Assembly: GCA_021531755.1 (NCBI GenBank)
Contig: JADYUK010000019.1
Location: 1-50,964, forward strand
Source: Hoylesella loescheii
GTDB taxonomy: Bacteria; Bacteroidota; Bacteroidia; Bacteroidales; Bacteroidaceae
DNA length: 50,964 bases
Reading direction: 5' to 3'
A model generated the notes under the pieces. It ran no database searches. It was not told the origin of the DNA and was given only the letters and a program-made list of their open reading frames with translations. The translations under genes and the position numbers were made by a program. This document shows positions 44,376-50,964 of this stretch, piece by piece; position 1 is the first letter of the stretch, and each line of letters opens with the position of its first letter.

Positions 44376-47327
44376 ATGCCTTTATCACATAAACTGATGC
44401 TGCGCGACACTGACTTCATGTCGATGATGCAGCGCCGCATATTCAATGTCCTCCTCGTTGCCAACCCTTACGACGCCTTCATGCTTGAGGACGACGGGCG
44501 CATCGACGAGAAGCTTTTTGAGGAATACACGAAACTCGGACTGAGATATCCACCGCGCTTCTTCCGTGCAGCATCGCGCGAGGAGGCTGTCACACAAGTC
44601 GCACAACATCCGTTCGACCTCATCATCTGTATGCCCTCAACCGAGTCGAACGATGTCTTCGACATAGCACGCGGTATAAAGGCACAGTTCCCGCAGATAC
44701 CTATCGTGGTGCTCACACCGTTCTCCCACGGAGTGTCGGTGCGCATGCAGCACGAGGACCTCTCGGCCTTCGAGTATGTCTTCTGCTGGCTTGGCAATAC
44801 AGAGCTGCTGCTCTCCATCATCAAGCTTATCGAGGACAAGATGAATCTCGATGCCGACGTGAAGGCCGGAGTGCAGATGATTATGCTCGTCGAGGACAGC
44901 GTACGGTTCTACTCATCGTTCCTCCCCATGCTCTACAGGTTCGTCCTGCAACAGTCGCTGAACTTCGCCACGGAGGCTCTGAACAACACTCTGGAGACGT
45001 TGCGCATGAGGGGACGCCCGAAGATTGTGCTCGCCCGTAACTATGCCGAGGCATGGGATATGTACCAGAAATACTCGGACAACACGCTCGGTGTCATATC
45101 TGACTGCCGCTTCCCGATGGCCGAGGGAACATCAGCCCAGTCAGATGCCGGAGTTATGCTGCTATCGGCGATAAGGGAACACGACCCTTTCGTGCCGCTC
45201 ATTCTCGACTCCTCAGAGGACCAGAACGAGCGCTACGTGGCACAATTCGACGCTATGTTCATCAACAAGAACTCAAAATCGCTCGACCATGACCTCCGCA
45301 AGTGCATCCTCCACAAGTTCGGATTCGGCGACTTCATATTCCGGAACGCGGAGACAATGGAGCCTCTCGTCCGCATACACAACCTCAAGGAGCTGCAGGA
45401 CAATATCTTCACACTGCCGCGTGAGGCCCTGCTCTACCATATCACACACAACAATGTATCGCGCTGGCTCTGCTCGCGCGCCTTGTTCCCGATATCCGAG
45501 TTCCTGAAGAGAATAACATGGCAGTCGCTCCAGGATGTCGACAAGCACCGCGAGATTATATACAACGCCATCGTAGCCTACCGCAGGATGAAGAACCAGG
45601 GCGTGGTGGCTGTCTTCCACCGTGAGCGCTTCGACACGTTCAGCAACTTCGCACGCATCGGCGAGGGGTCGCTCGGCGGCAAGGGCCGCGGCCTCGCTTT
45701 CCTCGACAACATAATAAAGCGCCACCAGGACCTCAACGCTTTTGAGAGCATGCCGGTGAGAATCCCGAAGACAGTTGTGCTGTGTACAGACATCTTCGAC
45801 GAGTTCATGGAGCGCAACCACCTATACGGCATCGCGCTCTCCGATGTGCCTGACGAGGAGATACTTAGGGCTTTCCTCAACGCGCATCTGCCCGAGCGGC
45901 TGGCCGACGACTGCCGCGTCATGCTCAGTGTAGTGCCTGGTCCGCTCGCCATACGCTCGTCGTCGCTCCTCGAAGACTCACACTACCAGCCGTTTGCGGG
46001 GATATACTCCACATACATGATACCACCGCAGGAGGACACCGACGCACGCCTTGAGATGCTTGGCGATGCCATAAAATCAGTCTATGCCTCGGTCTACTAT
46101 AAAGACTCCAAGGCTTACATGACAGCCACGAGCAATGTCATAGACCAGGAGAAGATGGCGGTCATAATACAAGAGGTGGTCGGGCAGACACACGACACAA
46201 GGTTCTACCCGCACGTCTCGGGCGTGGCACGCTCCATAAACTACTACCCCATCGACGACCAAAAGGCCGAGGAGGGCATAGTGAACATGGCTCTCGGACT
46301 CGGAAAATACATCGTGGACGGCGGACAGACACTGCGTGTCGACCCCTACCAGCCTCATAAGATAATGCAGATGAGCGAGATGGAGATAGCGCTGAGAGAG
46401 ACACAGACACGTTTCCTCGCCCTCGACCTCAGCCAGACAGACCTCAACTTCAAGACCGACGACGGCTTCAACCTGCTGAATCTCCCTGTAAGACAGGCCG
46501 ACAAGGACAAGGTGCTGCAATGGCTCTCGTCGACTTACGACGCATACGACCAGGTAATCCGCGACGGATATTACGAGGGGCCGTCAAGAAAGATTATCTC
46601 GTTCGCCGGAATATTGCAGCATGGTGTGCTCCCGATGCCTGAGATTCTGCAGAGCGTGCTGCACTATGGCTCGGAAGAGATGAAACGTCCGGTGGAGATA
46701 GAGTTTGCCGCCAACGTCAACGACAACCGCACAGGAGAGTTCTTCCTCCTGCAGATAAGGCCTATGGTTGACAACAAGATGGTGCTCGACGAGGACCTCA
46801 ACGACATACCAGATGAGAAAATCATACTTCGCTCAGAGAACGCCATAGGCCACGGAATAATGCCGGACATATACGATATCGTCTATGTCAAGACCGACGG
46901 CTACTCGGCATCGTCAAACCCCGTCATAGCTGAGGAGGTGGAGAGAATAAACAGGATGATGCTCGAGGAGAGACGAGAGTACATCCTGGTTGGACCAGGC
47001 AGATGGGGCTCAAGCGACTCATGGCTGGGCATTCCTGTCAAATGGCCAGCGATATCCGGAGCAAGGGTCATTGTCGAATGCGGACTGACAAACTACCGCA
47101 TAGACCCGTCGCAGGGCACACACTTCTTCCAGAACATGACATCGCTGGGCGTTGCATACTTCACAATAAACCCATACAAGGGCGACGGAGCGTTCAATCA
47201 GGAGGCTCTCGACAAGATGCCGGCTGTCAACGAGACAGAACACCTCAGACACGTCAGACTCGGGAAGCCATGCACAGCAAAGGTGGACGGGGCAAAGAAG
47301 AAAGGTGTCGTCGTGACGGACGAATAG
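44376..47327 (+). CDS. Pseudo-receiver and PEP-synthase-like ATP-grasp protein
   Basis: A 983-residue cytosolic protein of unknown reaction, of a kind common in Bacteroidales. The start at 44376 (MPLSHKLMLRDTDF) follows two promoter boxes; the open frame from 44055 adds 107 unlikely residues. Residues about 30-150 (NVLLVANPYDAF, FDLIICMPS, IPIVVLTPF) and about 165-300 (IMLVEDSVRFYSSFLP, GVISDCRFPM, PFVPLILDSSED) look like two receiver-type domains. Residues about 400-880 look like the nucleotide-binding (N-terminal) half of PEP synthase/pyruvate phosphate dikinase (FARIGEGSLGGKGRGLAFLD, GPLAIRSSSLLEDSHYQPF, FFLLQIRPM). The phosphohistidine and PEP-barrel halves are absent. The C-terminus has LVGPGRWGSSDSWLGIPVKW, then mixed strands. 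A regulatory kinase or ligase role is possible. Confidence 0.8.
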   Translation: MPLSHKLMLRDTDFMSMMQRRIFNVLLVANPYDAFMLEDDGRIDEKLFEEYTKLGLRYPPRFFRAASREEAVTQVAQHPFDLIICMPSTESNDVFDIARGIKAQFPQIPIVVLTPFSHGVSVRMQHEDLSAFEYVFCWLGNTELLLSIIKLIEDKMNLDADVKAGVQMIMLVEDSVRFYSSFLPMLYRFVLQQSLNFATEALNNTLETLRMRGRPKIVLARNYAEAWDMYQKYSDNTLGVISDCRFPMAEGTSAQSDAGVMLLSAIREHDPFVPLILDSSEDQNERYVAQFDAMFINKNSKSLDHDLRKCILHKFGFGDFIFRNAETMEPLVRIHNLKELQDNIFTLPREALLYHITHNNVSRWLCSRALFPISEFLKRITWQSLQDVDKHREIIYNAIVAYRRMKNQGVVAVFHRERFDTFSNFARIGEGSLGGKGRGLAFLDNIIKRHQDLNAFESMPVRIPKTVVLCTDIFDEFMERNHLYGIALSDVPDEEILRAFLNAHLPERLADDCRVMLSVVPGPLAIRSSSLLEDSHYQPFAGIYSTYMIPPQEDTDARLEMLGDAIKSVYASVYYKDSKAYMTATSNVIDQEKMAVIIQEVVGQTHDTRFYPHVSGVARSINYYPIDDQKAEEGIVNMALGLGKYIVDGGQTLRVDPYQPHKIMQMSEMEIALRETQTRFLALDLSQTDLNFKTDDGFNLLNLPVRQADKDKVLQWLSSTYDAYDQVIRDGYYEGPSRKIISFAGILQHGVLPMPEILQSVLHYGSEEMKRPVEIEFAANVNDNRTGEFFLLQIRPMVDNKMVLDEDLNDIPDEKIILRSENAIGHGIMPDIYDIVYVKTDGYSASSNPVIAEEVERINRMMLEERREYILVGPGRWGSSDSWLGIPVKWPAISGARVIVECGLTNYRIDPSQGTHFFQNMTSLGVAYFTINPYKGDGAFNQEALDKMPAVNETEHLRHVRLGKPCTAKVDGAKKKGVVVTDE

Positions 47328-47511
47328 TTGGCGAGTGGAAAGCTTGACAAGTTGACGAGTTGGCGGGATTCTCACACGGGTGTCCGCAGAGTATCCCGGA
47401 TATGGATTTACCCATGGGAAATTCCAGGAAAGCCGTTGTATCAACAAGTAAGAAAAGGCGTGATACTCCGTGACCATCTGTGTGAGGCTGCGAGTAAACA
47501 ATATCCATAAT

Positions 47512-48009
47512 ATGCTGACACTTATCCTACTATCTGTCCTGACGAGACCTCCCGTCATTAACACCACTGACAGCATTACGGTCAATGTTGCAGAGGCTGG
47601 CACAAACACCCCTCTGAGAGATGTCACACTGTCGGGCAACAGCACATTCGTCACACAAACCACGTGGGACGGCAAGGCTCGTGTGCCACGCAAAGCAGGA
47701 CGAATAACCGTGGCAAAGCCTGGCTACATGACGCTGACAATAAGGCCGGAGGAGATGAAGGACACTATCCACATGCTCCGCGACGCATACCGGCTTGACG
47801 AAGTCGTCGTATGGGGCAACAGAAAATCCATGAGCTTCATAGCGCCTATTGACCATACCACCGCCGGACTCATCAGCAACTCGGAGGCAGCAAACAGGCC
47901 TGCACTCGATGTCCTCGGCGCCGCAGCATGGCTCATTGGCAAACTGCTGCCCACAAGAAGCAAGGAGAGCAAGAAAGCCAAAAGGAAAAGAATCATCAGC
48001 CAGTACTGA
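47512..48009 (+). CDS. Small exported protein with carboxypeptidase-regulatory-like domain
   Basis: A 165-residue protein. From 47512 (MLTLILLSVLTRPPV) it has a short hydrophobic N-terminus and probably a signal. Residues about 20-95 (ITVNVAEAGTNTPLRDVTLS, DGKARVPRKAGRITVAKPGY) form a CarboxypepD_reg-like beta-sandwich, as seen at the N-terminus of TonB-dependent receptors. Here it is followed by LDEVVVWGNRKS, a plug-entry motif of those receptors, but no barrel follows. The last segment is helical and ends in a very basic tail (RSKESKKAKRKRI). It may be a free accessory module or a remnant of a receptor. It lies 184 bases behind the ATP-grasp gene. Confidence 0.7.
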   Translation: MLTLILLSVLTRPPVINTTDSITVNVAEAGTNTPLRDVTLSGNSTFVTQTTWDGKARVPRKAGRITVAKPGYMTLTIRPEEMKDTIHMLRDAYRLDEVVVWGNRKSMSFIAPIDHTTAGLISNSEAANRPALDVLGAAAWLIGKLLPTRSKESKKAKRKRIISQY

Positions 48010-48121
48010 GGGGATGGAGGCATGCAATTATCTCCCTGCTGCTGATTGAAGGGCTGGCAGAGTCCATATACCAAGCCCCAACAAAACCCGCCTGACAACA
48101 TAACCCACAGGAAAACCACAC

Positions 48122-48166
48122 ACACATGACAGGCTCCCACAAACGGCTGGGAAGCCTGTCATGTGT
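48122..48166. terminator. Hairpin after the carboxypeptidase-like gene
   Basis: ACACATGACAGGCTCCCA (48122-48139) pairs with TGGGAAGCCTGTCATGTGT (48148-48166), 18 pairs with one bulged A. There is no long T-run, but the stem is strong. The rest of 48010-48351 shows no gene. Confidence 0.7.
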
Positions 48167-48351
48167 TGTATAACAAAATGCAGGAGAGGAAGAAATGGAG
48201 AGAAAGCATAATGAGGAAAAACAACAGGCACAGCAAAACACACACAGTCAGATACAAATGGCACAGCGGCACATTATTGGCTGAAAAACATTGCAAGATT
48301 GTCAGTTATAGCTCTAAATATCTGTGGAACACAATCTTTTTACACTTAAAA

Positions 48352-48383
48352 TTTGCATATCAAGGAAAATTATTGTAATTTTG
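48352..48383 (+). promoter_or_regulatory. Promoter of the PpiD-type gene
   Basis: TTTG at 48352-48355 and TAATTTTG at 48376-48383 are separated by 20 bases, a near-consensus Bacteroidota promoter, giving a leader of about 135 bases to the ATG at 48528. Confidence 0.85.
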
Positions 48384-48527
48384 TGCGCTAAATGTGGGGT
48401 TATGCCCTATTATAAGATGTGTACCACGCAAAACAGCCTGCCCAAGCAGCGGCAGACGACAACAAAGCATGGTACACCGCCATACAGGGAAAAACAATAA
48501 AAATAATAAAAAAACTAAAACAAACAA

Positions 48528-50669
48528 ATGGCAGCAATAGGAAAAATTCGAAGCTGGGGTACCGTTCTCGTATGCGTGATCGGTCTCGCCCTTTTCGCAT
48601 TCATTGCAGAAGAACTTGTACGTTCTACCGACTCTATGCGTAACGACAGCCGTCAGCAGGTCGGTGAGGTACTCGGAAAGAAAATCAGCGTCCAGGAGTT
48701 CCAGGCTCTTATCGACGAGTATCAGCAGGTTATCAAAATGACACAAGGACGCGATAACCTCTCAGAGGAAGAGCTCAACCAGGTGAAGGACATGGTATGG
48801 AACACATACGTCCAGACCTCCATCATCGAGAAAGAGGCTGAGGAACTCGGACTTACAGTGACTGACCAGGAGCTACAGAACATCCTCAAGGAGGGAACAA
48901 ACCCTCTCCTCGCACAGACCCCGTTCGTAAACCAGCAGACAGGACGCTTCGACGCAAACATGCTGAAGAAGTTCCTCGCTGACTATAAGCAGCTGAAGAA
49001 CACCAACCCACAGGCTGTCGAGCAGTATGAGATAATGTACAAGTACTGGACATTCATCGAGAAGACTCTCCGCCAGCAGACACTCAGCCAGAAGTATCAG
49101 GCTCTCTTCGCCGGATGTCTCCTCTCAAACCCTGTAGAGGCAAAGATGGCATTCAAGGACGAGAACGAGGAGGCTTCAGCTACTGTAGCCGCTTTCCCTT
49201 ACTCATCAGTAAAGGAGAACGAGGCAAAGGTTGAGGAGTCAGACATCAAGGCTAAGTACGAGGAGCTGAAAGAGATGTTCGCACAGATAGAGGAGACACG
49301 CGACATAAAGTTCGTGGCCCAGCAGGTGACAGCAAGCGCAGCAGACCGCAGCTCTATCAACAAGCAGGTGAACGATTTTGCCAGCCAGCTCGCTACAGCC
49401 GACGACCCAACAGAGATTGTACGCAAGAGCATGTCACAGGTGACATACTTAGGCCTGCCACAGTCAAAGGAGGCTTTCCCACAGGATATAGCACAGCGTC
49501 TTGACTCTATCGCTGTTGGCTCTGTGACAGCACCAGTAGAGAACAAGGCCGACAACACAATCAATGTCATACGCCTGTACTCAAAGCAGCAGATGCCTGA
49601 CTCAATACAGTTCCGCGTGATACAGGTGGGCGCAGAGACTGCCGAGGCTGCCAGCACAAAGGCAGACAGCATATACAACGCTGTGAACGGTGGCGCTGAC
49701 TTCGAGGCCCTCGCCAAGAAGTATGGACAGACTGGAGAGAAGACATGGCTCACAGGTGCACAGTACGAGCACTCTGCAACAATGGACAAGGACTCTAAGA
49801 CATACCTCTCAACTGTAACAACACTCGGTGTCGGACAGACAGCCAACGTGAAGCTGACATCAGGAAATGTAATAGTACAGGTGCTCGACCGCAAGGCTAT
49901 GAAGGACAAGTACGTCGCTGCTGTCATCAAGCGCACCATCGACTTCACAAAGGATACATACTCACAGGCCTACAACAAGTTCAGCCAGTTCGTCAGCGAG
50001 TCACAGAACGAGGAGCAGCTCGAGAAGAACGCGAAGAAGTATGGATATGAGGTACGCCCACTCAGCGACATATCCACATCACAGCACAATATCGCCGGAC
50101 TGCGTGCCACACGCGAGACTCTCAAGTGGGTCTTCGAGGCTGAGGAAGGCAAGATATCTCCTCTCTACGAGTGTGGCAACAACGACAACCTCCTTGTCGC
50201 TGTCCTCACAAAGATACACAAGAAAGGCTACCGCACTCTCGACGATCCTAACGTCAAGGAGTTCTGCAAGAACGAGGCTCTCCGCGACAAGCAGGCTGAG
50301 GTCCTCATGAACAAGCTTGAGAAGGTTAAGACCATCGCAGCAGCTAAGGCCCAGGGCGGACAAATCGTTCCTGTCAACCAGATAACATTCGCCGCTCCTG
50401 TATTCATCGCTGCTACAGGCGCTGCAGAGCCAGCCCTCTCTGGCGCTATCGCAGCCACAAAGGCAGGAGCTTTCGCAAGCCATCCTGTGAAGGGTCTCGC
50501 TGGCGTTTACCTCTTCCAGGTGAGCAAGAAGCAGAACCGTCCGATTAAGTTTGACGCAAAGACTATTGAGGCAACACAGCGCCAGCGTCACCTCCAGTAC
50601 GCTGCTAACTTCATGCAGGAGCTCTACCAGAACGCCAAAGTGAAGGACAACCGCTACCTCTTCTTCTAA
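48528..50669 (+). CDS. PpiD/SurA-type periplasmic folding protein
   Basis: A 713-residue inner-membrane-anchored chaperone or peptidyl-prolyl isomerase. One N-terminal helix (about 12-30, VLVCVIGLALFAFIAEELV) leads into a SurA_N-like helical region (about 50-210, GKKISVQEFQALIDEYQQV, IEKEAEELGLTVTDQELQN) typical of PpiD. Residues about 340-460 match a parvulin (PpiC) domain in outline (FEALAKKYGQTGEKTW, GVGQTANVKLTSGNVIVQVL) but are degenerate, so isomerase activity is uncertain. A second related region follows to the end. It likely helps exported proteins fold as they leave the translocon. It has its own promoter and terminator. The name ppiD is by analogy only. Confidence 0.88.
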   Translation: MAAIGKIRSWGTVLVCVIGLALFAFIAEELVRSTDSMRNDSRQQVGEVLGKKISVQEFQALIDEYQQVIKMTQGRDNLSEEELNQVKDMVWNTYVQTSIIEKEAEELGLTVTDQELQNILKEGTNPLLAQTPFVNQQTGRFDANMLKKFLADYKQLKNTNPQAVEQYEIMYKYWTFIEKTLRQQTLSQKYQALFAGCLLSNPVEAKMAFKDENEEASATVAAFPYSSVKENEAKVEESDIKAKYEELKEMFAQIEETRDIKFVAQQVTASAADRSSINKQVNDFASQLATADDPTEIVRKSMSQVTYLGLPQSKEAFPQDIAQRLDSIAVGSVTAPVENKADNTINVIRLYSKQQMPDSIQFRVIQVGAETAEAASTKADSIYNAVNGGADFEALAKKYGQTGEKTWLTGAQYEHSATMDKDSKTYLSTVTTLGVGQTANVKLTSGNVIVQVLDRKAMKDKYVAAVIKRTIDFTKDTYSQAYNKFSQFVSESQNEEQLEKNAKKYGYEVRPLSDISTSQHNIAGLRATRETLKWVFEAEEGKISPLYECGNNDNLLVAVLTKIHKKGYRTLDDPNVKEFCKNEALRDKQAEVLMNKLEKVKTIAAAKAQGGQIVPVNQITFAAPVFIAATGAAEPALSGAIAATKAGAFASHPVKGLAGVYLFQVSKKQNRPIKFDAKTIEATQRQRHLQYAANFMQELYQNAKVKDNRYLFF

Positions 50670-50701
50670 AATAAGAGAGAACAGAAATACCATATTATAA
50701 T

Positions 50702-50741
50702 GACTCCGGCTGATGTTGACAAGCATCATGCCGGAGTCTTT
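50702..50741 (+). terminator. Terminator of the PpiD-type gene
   Basis: GACTCCGGC (50702-50710) pairs with GCCGGAGTC (50730-50738), followed by TTT. It lies about 32 bases after the stop. Confidence 0.85.
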
Positions 50742-50791
50742 CATTTACGGACATCACCATCCGGAAAATCATCAGGATGAGAAATGATAGG

Positions 50792-50943
50792 TTTACCGGA
50801 CAGCCACGCTACTTTGACAGGAAGTGTGGCACATTGTCAAATGGCCACTATGCCAAGTGCTTGAGACAGTTTGCCAGACAAATATAATTATTTTTACTGT
50901 CCGGTAAAACTTTATGATAAGTTGCGATTCTTTTACCGGACAG
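50792..50943. repeat. Cluster of TTTACCGGACAG motifs at the window end
   Basis: TTTACCGGACAG occurs at 50792-50803 and 50932-50943, and as its reverse complement at 50897-50908. The motif recurs at 28943-28954, and a one-base variant, TTTAGCGGACAG, lies at 57-68. No gene is seen in 50742-50964. These may be recognition sites or remnants of a mobile-element end; the role is unknown. Confidence 0.75.
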
Positions 50944-50964
50944 CCAATATATTGTTAGAAGACA

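Overview
The window looks like an ordinary chromosomal stretch from a Bacteroidales bacterium, most likely Prevotella or a close relative in the Prevotellaceae. This rests on four things: Bacteroidota-type promoters (TTTG, 19-22 bases, TAnnTTTG) in front of several genes and the tRNAs; a lipoprotein version of TamA (TamL type); a PotABCD operon with an enlarged PotA; and many secreted glycan-active enzymes. No phage, CRISPR array, rRNA operon or intact insertion sequence was found. Species cannot be fixed from the sequence alone.

Layout. 1-4575 (+): a large secreted UGSC-like protein with an apparent coding remnant behind it, then an ECF sigma factor, a small membrane (anti-sigma-like) protein and a Spy-like periplasmic protein. 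4576-9690 (-): an orphan C-terminal piece of a B12-type ribonucleotide reductase, folB, a SPOR-like amidase, an MCE/MlaD protein and dnaA. 9944-12151 (+): a six-hairpin glycosidase. 12528-12705 (+): two tandem tRNA-Arg(ACG) genes with their own promoter and terminator. 13068-15107 (-): a zinc-ribbon membrane protein and a GH25 lysozyme. 15108-16005: repeats. 16006-16758 (+): an SGNH hydrolase. 17173-19840 (-): aroB, rsmA and a 4'-phosphopantetheinyl transferase. 20449-21789 (+): a DUF389 membrane protein. 22180-23424 (-): pgk.

23871-28051 (+): a small lipoprotein, pyrK, pyrD, a lipoprotein nuclease, a zinc-ribbon protein and a YfcE-type phosphodiesterase. 28052-29302: a gene-poor, repeat-bearing stretch. 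29303-31633 (+): a GH31 glycosidase. 32099-38611 (-): TamL, a CE12-like esterase with a clipped pectinesterase tail, hisS and purA. 38996-43592 (-): potABCD polyamine uptake. 44376-50669 (+): a large pseudo-receiver/PEP-synthase-like ATP-grasp protein, a small carboxypeptidase-regulatory-domain protein and a PpiD/SurA-type chaperone.

The core genes cover replication initiation, glycolysis, nucleotide synthesis, chorismate synthesis, rRNA methylation and envelope biogenesis. The accessory enzymes (GH31, six-hairpin GH, CE12, SGNH, GH25) fit a gut or rumen glycan forager. The least ordinary items are the secreted UGSC-like fusion, the standalone class II ribonucleotide reductase tail, the pseudo-receiver ATP-grasp protein that seems to lack a phosphotransfer half, the clipped CE12-CE8 fusion, and several short dispersed repeat families. 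No complete new system was recognised.
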